Below the pieces are notes generated by a model. That model did no database searches and was not told the origin of the DNA. It saw only the letters and a list, made by a program, of their open reading frames with translations. The position numbers and the translations under genes were made by a program. Of a stretch of DNA of 64,000 bases, positions 1 to 7,510 are shown one piece after another. The first letter of the stretch is position 1. Each line of letters starts with the position of its first letter. The stretch comes from Solitalea longa (GTDB lineage Bacteria; Bacteroidota; Bacteroidia; Sphingobacteriales; Sphingobacteriaceae): contig NZ_PQVF01000010.1 of NCBI RefSeq assembly GCF_002920915.1, forward strand, positions 62,001 to 126,000, given 5' to 3'.

Positions 1-2121
1 GCGATGCAGATCAATCTTTCGCAGCTCAAAAATTGGGAACTTGCACCTACCAACCCTGCACAGCTTGAAAAGGCAGGGATAAAATTCGCTATAACTTCTG
101 CAGATGGACAAGATTTTTGGGACAACCTACGTAAAGCAATTGAGTTTGGGTTAAGTGAAAAACAGGCTTTGAAATCACTAACACAAGTGCCTGCTGAACT
201 GCTAAAGGTTGATGATAAAGTAGGAAGCCTAAAAGCTGGAATGTATGCAAACTTTATTATTACATCTAGCGACCTGTTTAAAAAGGATAATTTGATTTTA
301 GAGAATTGGGTTCAGGGACAGCGATTGGTCGTTACTGATGCTGGTCAAGCCGATTTGCGTGGCGTGTATGATCTTAAAATTGAAGGCGTACCATTGATCA
401 AGCTAACTATCAACGGCAAAAACGCTTTCACCAATGAATACAGTGTTCAGGCAGATACAGTAAAAGCCAAGCCAGCTATTTCACGTTTAAATGATATGGT
501 GAATCTCAATTTCACTTTAAAAAATGTACTTAAAGGAAATGTTGCTTTGTCGGGTTATATTTCCGGTAAAGAACCATTGCAGCTAAAGGGAACGGCGGTT
601 TTGTCAGATGGTAATTCCGTTGCATGGGTTGCTGATTGGAAAGAGGCTGCCAAAGACGTTCAGAAAAAAGATGAAACGAAATCTGATCTGTCGTCAGGCA
701 CAGTAACCTATCCATTTATTGCTTTTGGCTTTAAAGATCAACCAAAGGCTGAAAAAATACTGATTAAAAATACTACAGTATGGACCAACGAAAAAGATGG
801 GAAACTGGAAAATACAGATGTGTTGATTGATGCGGGAAAGATCATTCAGATCGGCAAAAAGCTTTCTGTTGCCGGAGCAAAGGAAATTGATGGTACAGGT
901 AAGCATTTAACTGCAGGTATTATTGATGAACACTCGCATATTGCCATTTCAAGGGGGGTAAATGAGAGTGCCCAATCAGTAACTTCAGAGGTAAGAATCG
1001 GAGATGTGATCAATTCCGAAGATATCAATATCTACCGTCAATTAGCAGGAGGAGTAACAAGCTCACATCTTTTGCATGGTTCGGCAAACGCTATTGGTGG
1101 CCAAACTCAATTAATTAAACTTCGGTGGGGTAAATCGCCGGAAGAATTGAAGTTTGAGAATAGTGATGGCTTTATAAAGTTTGCTTTAGGCGAAAATGTG
1201 AAACAGTCAAACTGGGGTGAAAATCAACGAACACGTTTTCCTCAAACGCGTATGGGTGTTGAACAAGTGCTTGTAGATGCATTTCAAAGAGCGAAAGAGT
1301 ATCAGAAACAACAGGATAGCTTTAATAAATCAAAGGCAGGGCTTGCCCCTCGTAAGGATCTGGAATTAGATGCTTTAGTTGAGATCTTAAACAAAAAGCG
1401 TTTTATCACCTGTCACTCCTATGTTCAGTCGGAAATTAATATGCTGATGCATGTGGCCGATTCAATGGGTTTTAAGGTGAATACCTTTACGCATATTTTG
1501 GAAGGTTATAAAGTGGCCGACAAAATGAAGGCTCACGGTGCAGCGGGTTCTACTTTCTCCGACTGGTGGGCTTATAAAATGGAAGTGAAAGATGCTATTC
1601 CGTATAACGGTGCCATAATGCATAGCACGGGTTTATTGGTAGCGTTTAACTCGGATGATGCTGAAATGGCCCGTCGTTTAAATCAGGAGGCAGCCAAAGC
1701 CGTTAAATATGGAAATGTTTCGGAAGAAGAAGCCTGGAAATTTGTTACGCTAAATCCGGCTAAGATGCTGCATATTGATAATAGGGTAGGAAGTATTAAA
1801 GTAGGTAAAGATGCCGATGTGGTATTGTGGAGCAATAATCCACTTTCGGTTTATGCCAAAGCCGAGAAAACGATCGTTGACGGTATTGTTTATTTTGATA
1901 TCGAGCAGGATAAGCAAATGCAAGCTGATGTTAAGGCGGAACGCGCTCGTTTAATTCAAAAGATGATCGACGCAAAAACAAAAGGAGAGAAGACACAAAA
2001 ACCTATGCGCGAACAAGCATTCGATTACCATTGCGATTCGGAATATCATTTTGGCGGAGCTGAAGCAGACACTGATTATAATTATCGCTACGGTTTAGAG
2101 CACAAGGAAAATCAACATTAA
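1..2121 (+). CDS. Amidohydrolase family protein, 5' end outside the window
   Basis: The frame is open from the first base, so the gene starts upstream; the first internal ATG is at 4. About 706 residues are visible. The N-terminal visible part (roughly residues 25-115) looks like the tail of one amidohydrolase domain, ending in a GSLKAGMYANFII strand. A second complete domain follows (about 250-660): the metal-binding HxH of DEHSHIA, a FALGENVK lysine segment, CHSYVQ, THILEGYK, and the NSDDAE aspartate before the GSIKVGKDADVVLW end strand. It therefore looks like two fused amidohydrolase units, probably an exported imidazolonepropionase-like enzyme. The substrate cannot be told. A second amidohydrolase follows 12 nt downstream, suggesting co-expression. 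Confidence 0.85.
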   Translation, partial: AMQINLSQLKNWELAPTNPAQLEKAGIKFAITSADGQDFWDNLRKAIEFGLSEKQALKSLTQVPAELLKVDDKVGSLKAGMYANFIITSSDLFKKDNLILENWVQGQRLVVTDAGQADLRGVYDLKIEGVPLIKLTINGKNAFTNEYSVQADTVKAKPAISRLNDMVNLNFTLKNVLKGNVALSGYISGKEPLQLKGTAVLSDGNSVAWVADWKEAAKDVQKKDETKSDLSSGTVTYPFIAFGFKDQPKAEKILIKNTTVWTNEKDGKLENTDVLIDAGKIIQIGKKLSVAGAKEIDGTGKHLTAGIIDEHSHIAISRGVNESAQSVTSEVRIGDVINSEDINIYRQLAGGVTSSHLLHGSANAIGGQTQLIKLRWGKSPEELKFENSDGFIKFALGENVKQSNWGENQRTRFPQTRMGVEQVLVDAFQRAKEYQKQQDSFNKSKAGLAPRKDLELDALVEILNKKRFITCHSYVQSEINMLMHVADSMGFKVNTFTHILEGYKVADKMKAHGAAGSTFSDWWAYKMEVKDAIPYNGAIMHSTGLLVAFNSDDAEMARRLNQEAAKAVKYGNVSEEEAWKFVTLNPAKMLHIDNRVGSIKVGKDADVVLWSNNPLSVYAKAEKTIVDGIVYFDIEQDKQMQADVKAERARLIQKMIDAKTKGEKTQKPMREQAFDYHCDSEYHFGGAEADTDYNYRYGLEHKENQH

Positions 2122-2133
2122 AAGTATTGAGCA

Positions 2134-3411
2134 ATGAAAAGAAAATATATATCAATCATATTACTTGCTTTGGGTAGTTTATCTGCCCGGGCCCAAACAC
2201 CCGTACCCGCACCGAAACAGAGTAAAACCATTGTTATCGTTGGAGCCACACTACATATTGGAAATGGAACAGTTGTAAACAATGGATCGCTGGTTTTAGA
2301 AAACGGTAAAATAACTTCGGTTGGAACAGGTATAAGTGTTCCTGCCAATGCAACTGTTATCGACGGTAAAGGAAAAGATGTTTATCCTGGTCTGATAGCT
2401 CCAAACACTACTTTAGGTTTAGTAGAAGTAGAGGCTGTTAGGTCAACCAACGACGATACAGAAGTTGGAAGCATTAACCCTAATGTGCGGGCGCTGATCT
2501 CCTATAACTCTGACTCCGAAGTTCCATCAACAGTTCGTTCAAATGGAGTTTTATTGGCCGAAGTGGTGCCGCAGGGTGGCTTAATTTCAGGCACCTCGTC
2601 AGTGGTTCAGCTCGATGCCTGGAATTGGGAAGATGCAGCCTATGCAGCCGATAATGTTGTGCATTTAAACTGGCCTGCAATGATGAATACTGCCGGTGGA
2701 GCGCCGGCTGACCAGCAAAAAGAACAACGTGAAAAATCACTTCAATTATTATCGTCTTATTTTTCACAGGCACAGGCTTATGCACAATTAGCAACTCCGA
2801 CTGTTAAAAATCTCAAGTTCGAAGCCATGAAGGGTGTGTTTAACGGATCGAAGAGATTATTCATTTCGGCAAACTCGGCCAAGGAAATTCTGGCGGCAGT
2901 GAATTTTGCACGATCATATAAAATTACTCCCGTAATTGTTGGAGCAGAGGAGGCTTATCTGCTGTTGCCTTTTTTAAAAGAGAATAATGTGCAGGTTCTG
3001 ATCGAAAGAGTTCATTCGTTGCCGGGTAGAGAAGATAGTGATATTGATCAACCCTATAAATTGGCTAAACAGTTGAATGATGCCGGTATCTTATATGGAT
3101 TAAGTCTAGAGGGATTTTGGCAACAGCGCAATTTGCCTTTTATGGCTGGTACAACAGTAGCTTATGGCGTTGATAAAGAAAAAGCACTTTCAACTATTAC
3201 ACTAAATACTGCCAAAATTTTAGGAATTGATAAAATTACCGGAAGTATTGAGGTTGGCAAAGATGCGAACATATTAATAGTTGAGGGTGATTTATTGGAT
3301 ATGAAGGATAGCGCTGTGGAGCAGGCATTTATCCAGGGCCGCGAAATTGATTTGAACAATAAACAAAAACAGTTAATGCATAAGTTTTCGGATAAGTACA
3401 GTATGAAATAA
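2134..3411 (+). CDS. Exported amidohydrolase-like protein lacking metal ligands
   Basis: A 425-residue protein with a signal peptide (MKRKYISIILLALGSLSARAQ). The ends of the fold are typical: a VVIVGATLHIGNG start strand, the DVYPGLIAP turn, and the terminal GSIEVGKDANILI strand. In active relatives the PGLID turn continues into an HxH metal motif; here it reads PGLIAPNTT, and the late Asp region reads GFWQQRNLPFMAG without the usual ligand. Length and fold suggest a folded but probably metal-free paralogue of the upstream gene, 12 nt away. It may be a non-catalytic partner or may have changed chemistry; this is inference. A strong terminator follows. Confidence 0.85.
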   Translation: MKRKYISIILLALGSLSARAQTPVPAPKQSKTIVIVGATLHIGNGTVVNNGSLVLENGKITSVGTGISVPANATVIDGKGKDVYPGLIAPNTTLGLVEVEAVRSTNDDTEVGSINPNVRALISYNSDSEVPSTVRSNGVLLAEVVPQGGLISGTSSVVQLDAWNWEDAAYAADNVVHLNWPAMMNTAGGAPADQQKEQREKSLQLLSSYFSQAQAYAQLATPTVKNLKFEAMKGVFNGSKRLFISANSAKEILAAVNFARSYKITPVIVGAEEAYLLLPFLKENNVQVLIERVHSLPGREDSDIDQPYKLAKQLNDAGILYGLSLEGFWQQRNLPFMAGTTVAYGVDKEKALSTITLNTAKILGIDKITGSIEVGKDANILIVEGDLLDMKDSAVEQAFIQGREIDLNNKQKQLMHKFSDKYSMK

Positions 3412-3430
3412 GGTTAGAATAGCTATTTAG

Positions 3431-3465
3431 ACAGCGTTAAACGTAACTGTTTAACGCTGTTTTTG
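3431..3465 (+). terminator. Rho-independent terminator of the amidohydrolase pair
   Basis: A perfect 12-bp inverted repeat (3431-3442 with 3449-3460, core AGCGTTAAAC), a 6-nt loop and a T-rich tail. It lies about 20 nt after the stop at 3411. Confidence 0.9.
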
Positions 3466-3600
3466 TTTTATGTGTATTCAATAAGTTTTAACAGCTTGGC
3501 AGTTTTAAGATATTTTTTTTAAGAAAAACATAATTTTTATTGCGGAAATAAAATAAAAATTGCTACAATAGTAGATTATTTGCAAAAGGCTTATAAAACT

Positions 3601-3625
3601 AAAAACCCTGCCGGGGAGACAGGGT
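3601..3625 (-). terminator. Terminator downstream of the unusual tRNA
   Basis: Read on the minus strand, ACCCTG (3625-3620) pairs with CAGGGT (3610-3605) around a 9-nt loop and is followed by a T run (TTTTTAGTTTT). It lies 36 nt beyond the tRNA 3' end and fits a dedicated tRNA transcript. Confidence 0.75.
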
Positions 3626-3660
3626 GTTTTAGTACCAATCAATAAACCTTATGAAGTTTG

Positions 3661-3773
3661 CTGTAGGGGAAGGAGTCGAACCTTCACGGAGCGGTTAGCC
3701 AAGCAAAGCTTGATTTTCCGGACTCTCCGCCACCGAGACAAGGAGGTGTGTCTGCCAATTTCACCACCCTACA
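3661..3773 (-). tRNA. Atypical class II tRNA, anticodon GUC (Asp-type), long variable arm
   Basis: The minus strand folds into a complete cloverleaf of 113 nt. Acceptor TGTAGGG pairs with CCCTACA; the D stem is GTG/CAC with GG in its loop; the T arm is GAAGG-TTCGACT-CCTTC; the discriminator is G73; CCA is not encoded. The anticodon arm CCTCC-TTGTCTC-GGTGG has one T-T mismatch, U33 and anticodon GUC. The variable region is 44 nt and forms its own rod: CGGAG/CTCCG, CGG/CCG and a CAAGC-TTT-GCTTG tip. G73, G34-U35-C36, C38, G10 and G2-C71 match known AspRS identity positions, but the long arm and the D-arm region (TGGTGAAATTGG) resemble tRNA-Leu, and a long arm plus G73 also suits SerRS. Position 37 is T, which is rare. 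The charging enzyme is unresolved. It has its own promoter and terminator. Confidence 0.8.
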
Positions 3774-3831
3774 TTATGTTTAAGAACTTCGGCTTTGAGT
3801 TTTTTTAATTTCTTTGCCTTTGTTGTTGATA

Positions 3832-3863
3832 CAAATATAGAGCAAACACTAATTCGTTGCAAA
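3832..3863 (-). promoter_or_regulatory. Bacteroidota-type promoter for the unusual tRNA
   Basis: On the minus strand TTTG (3863-3860) and TATATTTG (3839-3832) are separated by 20 nt, a full match to the -33 TTTG / -7 TAnnTTTG pattern. Transcription would start about 50 nt before the tRNA 5' end. Confidence 0.75.
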
Positions 3864-3886
3864 TTTTTTATGAAAAAAGTTTAAAA

Positions 3887-3918
3887 TTTATTATATTCAC
3901 AAATAAGTATTAGATTTG
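3887..3918 (+). promoter_or_regulatory. Promoter for the Lrp/AsnC-family gene
   Basis: TAGATTTG (3911-3918) is a perfect -7 match. A -33 element TTTA (3887-3890, one mismatch) lies 20 nt before it. The pair sits just before the ATG at 3937 and is divergent from the tRNA promoter. Confidence 0.6.
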
Positions 3919-3936
3919 GTATTAAAATAAAAATTT

Positions 3937-4419
3937 ATGTTTGAAAAGAAGCTCCAAATTTTACAAGTTGATAAACTCGATTTACAGATCTTGTCGATGT
4001 TAATGAATGATGCCACAATTCCTTATACCGATATTGCAAAAGAGTTAATCATCTCAGGAGGTACCGTACACGTACGTATGAAAAAACTACAGGAGATGGG
4101 CATTGTAACCGGTTCAAACCTGGTTGTAAACCCCCAGCGCATCGGCTTCGATGTATGCGCGTTCCTGGGAATCTTTCTTGAAAAAGGTTCGCAATACCAC
4201 GATGCTGTTAATCAGTTGAGTCAGGTAAAAGAAATTGTAGAGTTACACTACACTACGGGATTATATAGTATGTTCGCCAAAATTATCTGTCGCGATACTG
4301 CTCACCTTCGCGAAGTATTAAATGAAAAAATCCAGGTAATCTCAGGAATTCAACGAACTGAAACATTTATTTCGTTAGAAGAAAGTATCAAACGTCAAAT
4401 TACATTACTTGACAACTAA
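3937..4419 (+). CDS. Lrp/AsnC family transcriptional regulator
   Basis: At 160 residues it has the usual family length. An N-terminal winged helix-turn-helix (about residues 12-60: LDLQILSMLMNDATIPYTDI, then IISGGTVHVRMKKLQ) is followed by a RAM/AsnC ligand-binding domain (about 75-150, with YTTGLYSMFAKIICRD). Proteins of this kind form octamers or higher oligomers on DNA and respond to amino acids or related metabolites. The ligand here is unknown. It is divergent from the unusual tRNA and 13 nt ahead of a small lipoprotein gene, probably in one transcript with it. Confidence 0.9.
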   Translation: MFEKKLQILQVDKLDLQILSMLMNDATIPYTDIAKELIISGGTVHVRMKKLQEMGIVTGSNLVVNPQRIGFDVCAFLGIFLEKGSQYHDAVNQLSQVKEIVELHYTTGLYSMFAKIICRDTAHLREVLNEKIQVISGIQRTETFISLEESIKRQITLLDN

Positions 4420-4432
4420 ACCTCTTTAACGA

Positions 4433-4702
4433 ATGAATCGAATTAGTGCTCTTTTACTATTTGCCGTTACCATTAGTGCCTGCAGCGAAAAGAAGGGAAG
4501 TGAACGGGATTTTCAGGCAATTAAGCAAGGTATGACCAAGGAAGAGGTTATTAAGCTTGTTGGAAAACCTGAAAAAGAAACCAATTTGGTAATGGTTGAA
4601 ATGTGGAAATATCCTGTAGATCACAAAGTAATTGTGATAAACAGTGATACCGTTGTGCAGGTTCTGGATGACAGGCCGGTAGATTCTTTAAAACACGAGT
4701 AG
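4433..4702 (+). CDS. Small BamE/SmpA-like lipoprotein
   Basis: An 89-residue protein with a lipoprotein signal (MNRISALLLFAVTISAC, lipobox ISAC, Cys17). The mature part carries IKQGMTKEEVIKLVGKPEKE, the short helix-turn motif typical of the BamE/SmpA/OmlA fold, then two strands. Such proteins sit on the inner face of the outer membrane and often support envelope assembly. It is unlikely to be the main BamE on this evidence alone. It follows the Lrp-family regulator by 13 nt and is closed by a terminator. Confidence 0.75.
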   Translation: MNRISALLLFAVTISACSEKKGSERDFQAIKQGMTKEEVIKLVGKPEKETNLVMVEMWKYPVDHKVIVINSDTVVQVLDDRPVDSLKHE

Positions 4703-4727
4703 CGAATTAGCTATTAAAATAATAATG

Positions 4728-4754
4728 AGCCCGATTTCTTCGGGCTTTTTTTTG
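4728..4754 (+). terminator. Rho-independent terminator after the small lipoprotein
   Basis: AGCCCGA (4728-4734) pairs with TCGGGCT (4740-4746) over a 5-nt loop, and eight T follow. Confidence 0.9.
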
Positions 4755-4803
4755 GAATTCTTCTATTTCTTGGTCCCAGTTAAATAGTGCTTTCGATTAT
4801 ATT

Positions 4804-5307
4804 TCAATCTGAATTAAGTAATTCGGAATAAAGCAAAAAGTTCTCCTCATCAAAGCATACAAAAAGCACTTTTTCGGGCTTAGCGTTTTTGGCTAAAAAA
4901 GCTTTAACGGCATTAACGGCAATTTGGGCAGCTTCTTGTTTGGGATAACCATAAATACCAGTGCTGATATTGGGAAACGCAATGCTGTTTAGATTATGAT
5001 TTAGAGCGAGCGTTAAAGAGTTGTGATAACAGTTGGAAAGCAGTTCGGGTTCGTTGGCGTCCCCGCCCCGCCATATTGGTCCAACCGTGTGAATAACATA
5101 GCGAGCAGGTAAATTATAGCCATGGGTCAATTTTGCCTCACCGGTTTTACAGCCGTTCAAGCTCATGCATTCATCCAACAGTTTTGGGCCGGCGGCACGG
5201 TGTATGGCTCCATCTACCCCGCCTCCGCCTAACAGTGAGTGGTTAGCAGCATTCACTATCACATCGATCATTAGCTTGGTGATATCCCCTTTTATTAACT
5301 CAATCAT
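4804..5307 (-). CDS. Macro domain protein, O-acetyl-ADP-ribose deacetylase type
   Basis: A 167-residue stand-alone macro domain. The start carries [20 protein letters not shown] followed by AIHRAAG, the ADP-ribose-binding and catalytic loop of the MacroD/YmdB group, and [12 protein letters not shown] is the second binding loop. Members remove ADP-ribose from proteins or hydrolyse O-acetyl-ADP-ribose in the cytoplasm. The Asn of NAAN and the GGGGVDG loop are intact, so activity is likely. Its natural target is unknown. It lies just downstream of the CPBP protease gene on the same strand. Confidence 0.92.
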   Translation of the reverse strand: MIELIKGDITKLMIDVIVNAANHSLLGGGGVDGAIHRAAGPKLLDECMSLNGCKTGEAKLTHGYNLPARYVIHTVGPIWRGGDANEPELLSNCYHNSLTLALNHNLNSIAFPNISTGIYGYPKQEAAQIAVNAVKAFLAKNAKPEKVLFVCFDEENFLLYSELLNSD

Positions 5308-5345
5308 GTTTAATCTTAAAGTTGATTGAAATCCGCTTACTCAAC

Positions 5346-6134
5346 TTAGTTTAATAGCGCTAGCTTTTTGTCTAACAATTTCAAACTAATTAATAAGACG
5401 AATAAAGATACCGCTAAGAGGCTGAAATAAAGCGTATTGTTGTTTATGATTTGATAAAATGAATCAGCGTTTTCAAGCGATGGTATTTTTGAAAATGAAA
5501 AGCCTATAAAGTTATTCAGGAAATGAACCAATATTGTAAGGCGTAAGTCATTAGTCCGATAGTAGAGCCAGCCCATTAATAAACCTAAGACAAAGGCGCC
5601 AATTGATTGAACGGGGTTGAAATGTATCAGCCCAAATATAAAAGCTGAAGAGAAAATTGCTTTTTGAGCCGAGTAATTTTCAAGCAAGCCTTTCAATATT
5701 ATTCCTCTGAAAATGATCTCTTCGAGTATGGGTGCAGCAATGCATATGGTTAAAAACCCAACTACTGGAGTTTCAAGCATTTCTTTGGTGGCAGTACCGG
5801 CAAAATCGGGGAGTGAAAGAAAGGCATGTAAAGGATCGGTTGCAATTATGCTGGTTATTGTGGCTAAAATGATAATTAGGATAGTGGTCATTGAAGCTTT
5901 TGGATACAAAAAAAATGTCTTGTCAAAAGTTTTCCTCCAATCAGCACGACAATATAAAATGATAATACCAGTATGCAGTAACAGGTAGTTGGCGGACATT
6001 AACCAAGCTTTAGGTTCGGAGTCGGTAAAATACATTACAATTATCAGTGGAATGGATGTAATGATGGCGATGCCCACATAAAAAAGTAGAAAAAAAAAGA
6101 CTTGTTTAAGAGTTTGAGGATAGGTGTTTGGCAT
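5346..6134 (-). CDS. CPBP family intramembrane glutamic endopeptidase
   Basis: A membrane protein with about seven hydrophobic segments. The CPBP/Abi signature is present: the EEIIFRG motif (Glu-Glu and Arg), HFNPVQSIGAF, and a final HFLNNF histidine-asparagine motif. These proteases cleave within the membrane; some members process prenylated proteins or confer bacteriocin immunity. I chose ATG 6134 (MPNTYPQ); a TTG 45 bases upstream (6179) would add 15 residues that look untypical. The role is not clear from context. Confidence 0.88.
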   Translation of the reverse strand: MPNTYPQTLKQVFFFLLFYVGIAIITSIPLIIVMYFTDSEPKAWLMSANYLLLHTGIIILYCRADWRKTFDKTFFLYPKASMTTILIIILATITSIIATDPLHAFLSLPDFAGTATKEMLETPVVGFLTICIAAPILEEIIFRGIILKGLLENYSAQKAIFSSAFIFGLIHFNPVQSIGAFVLGLLMGWLYYRTNDLRLTILVHFLNNFIGFSFSKIPSLENADSFYQIINNNTLYFSLLAVSLFVLLISLKLLDKKLALLN

Positions 6135-6207
6135 AGGTTTGAGGTTATAGCAGCTATTGTTAGTTTTAATTGAGGACAATAAACAAAATTTATCGAAACC
6201 ATCAAAA

Positions 6208-6240
6208 AATAAAAAAGCCTCTGAAATAAATCAGAGGCTT
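6208..6240 (-). terminator. Rho-independent terminator of pdhB
   Basis: AAGCCTCTGA and TCAGAGGCTT (6215-6224 and 6231-6240) form a 10-bp stem, with a T run on the minus strand. It lies 25 nt past the pdhB stop. Confidence 0.88.
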
Positions 6241-6264
6241 ATATTGTGTGGATAAATTGGATGC

Positions 6265-7248
6265 TTATTTATTAAGATACAATACTTCTTTTACGGCTTT
6301 AACTGTTTTAGCCACATTTGGAAGAGCTTCTGCAATTAAAGTCGGTGCATATGGAAGCGGTACATCCGCACATGCAACACGTAAAACCGGAGCATCTAAA
6401 TAGTCAAATGCACTTTTTTGTACGTGGAAGGCGATATCTGTTGAGATTGAGGCTAAAGGCCATGCTTCTTCAACAATAACCATTCTATTAGTTTTCTTAA
6501 CTGAATCGATCAGGGTTGGGTAGTCGATTGGACGAACAGTACGTAAATCGATTACTTCAACACTAATTCCTTCTTTCTCCAATTCTTCAACAGCGGCATA
6601 AACCACTTTCATCATTTTGCCGAAAGAGATTAGCGTAACATCGTTACCTTCTTTAACAATATGCGCTTTGCCGATAGGTAAATAATATTCTTCTTCGGGA
6701 ACCTGACCTTTATCGCCGTACATTACTTCCGATTCCATAAAGATTACAGGATCTGGATCTAATATGGATGATTTTAATAAACCTTTAGCATCGTAAGGAT
6801 TTGATGGAACAACCACCTTTAAGCCTGGGCAGTTTGCATACCAGTTCTCAAAGTTTTGTGAGTGCTGTGCTCCTAATTGTCCGGCGTTACCTGTTGGTCC
6901 GCGGAAAACCATTGGAATTGAATACTGACCGCCGCTCATTGAGTACATTTTAGCTGCAGCATTGATCACCTGGTCAATGGCAACCAATGAGAAGTTGAAA
7001 GTCATGAACTCAACGATAGGCTTAAGGCCATTCATTGCAGCGCCAACACCAATGCCGGCAAATCCTAATTCTGCAATCGGGGTGTCGATTATACGTTTTG
7101 CGCCGAATTCAGCTAACATACCCTGGCTCACTTTGTAAGCACCGTTGTATTCAGCTACTTCTTCGCCCATTAAAAATATGGTTTCGTCTTTGCGCATTTC
7201 TTCGTTCATTGCTTCACGAAGCGCTTCGCGGAATTGAATTTCTCTCAT
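6265..7248 (-). CDS. pdhB: Pyruvate dehydrogenase E1 component, beta subunit
   Basis: A 327-residue protein of the transketolase-like E1-beta family. It starts MREIQFREALREAMNEEM and carries FLMGEEVAEYNGAYKVSQGM, the RIIDTPIAELGFAGIGVGAA segment and the C-terminal transketolase domain (from about residue 190, VTLISFGKMMKV, then LRTVRPIDYPT). With the alpha subunit it decarboxylates pyruvate using thiamine diphosphate, feeding acetyl-CoA to the cell. The alpha subunit is not in this window, so the gene stands alone here. A TATATTTG -7 element (minus strand, 7305-7298) lies about 50 nt upstream. The branched-chain 2-oxoacid E1-beta is a close alternative. Confidence 0.88.
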   Translation of the reverse strand: MREIQFREALREAMNEEMRKDETIFLMGEEVAEYNGAYKVSQGMLAEFGAKRIIDTPIAELGFAGIGVGAAMNGLKPIVEFMTFNFSLVAIDQVINAAAKMYSMSGGQYSIPMVFRGPTGNAGQLGAQHSQNFENWYANCPGLKVVVPSNPYDAKGLLKSSILDPDPVIFMESEVMYGDKGQVPEEEYYLPIGKAHIVKEGNDVTLISFGKMMKVVYAAVEELEKEGISVEVIDLRTVRPIDYPTLIDSVKKTNRMVIVEEAWPLASISTDIAFHVQKSAFDYLDAPVLRVACADVPLPYAPTLIAEALPNVAKTVKAVKEVLYLNK

Positions 7249-7427
7249 TTGTTTTGTGTTTGTTAAACCTAAACCAGAGGTTGTAGTAAAAGCGAGGCAA
7301 ATATATTAATTGCTTGCTATATTTTGGTATATGGCTACTAAATTATCAATAAAGTGTTTAATGAGCTATTAATCGGATAATGACTCTCCAAATGAATCAG
7401 GTTGATATGATTCAAATGTCTTATGTT

Positions 7428-7492
7428 GTCCGCCTGAGCGCAGTCGAAGGCCTGTAGCCAAAACGTTTCGACTGGGCTCAGCGTGACGATCG
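7428..7492. repeat. REP-like imperfect inverted repeat
   Basis: CTGAGCGCAGTCGAA (about 7434-7448) faces TTCGACTGGGCTCAG (about 7467-7481) in an otherwise AT-rich gap. This GC-rich palindrome looks like the short dispersed elements seen between genes in many Bacteroidota. It is the only copy in the window. Confidence 0.65.
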
Positions 7493-7510
7493 CTAACTAT
7501 AGTTGAAGAC

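Larger units (their letters stand above)
3412..3936. other. 525-base intergenic region with tRNA unit and divergent promoters
   Basis: This stretch has no protein gene. In order it holds the terminator of the amidohydrolase pair (3431-3465), an AT-rich stretch with nothing recognisable (about 3470-3600), the terminator (3601-3625) and body (3661-3773) of a minus-strand tRNA gene, the tRNA promoter (3832-3863) and the plus-strand promoter of the Lrp-family gene (3887-3918). Confidence 0.85.

Noticed and set aside
2480-2794. 104-codon minus-strand frame inside the second amidohydrolase
   Set aside because: Antisense shadow without recognisable sequence or start signal.
3661-3773. The tRNA as tRNA-Sec or as a tRNA-Leu with an intron
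   Set aside because: The anticodon is not UCA, and the extra length is in the variable arm, not in the anticodon loop. All arms are complete without removing any sequence.
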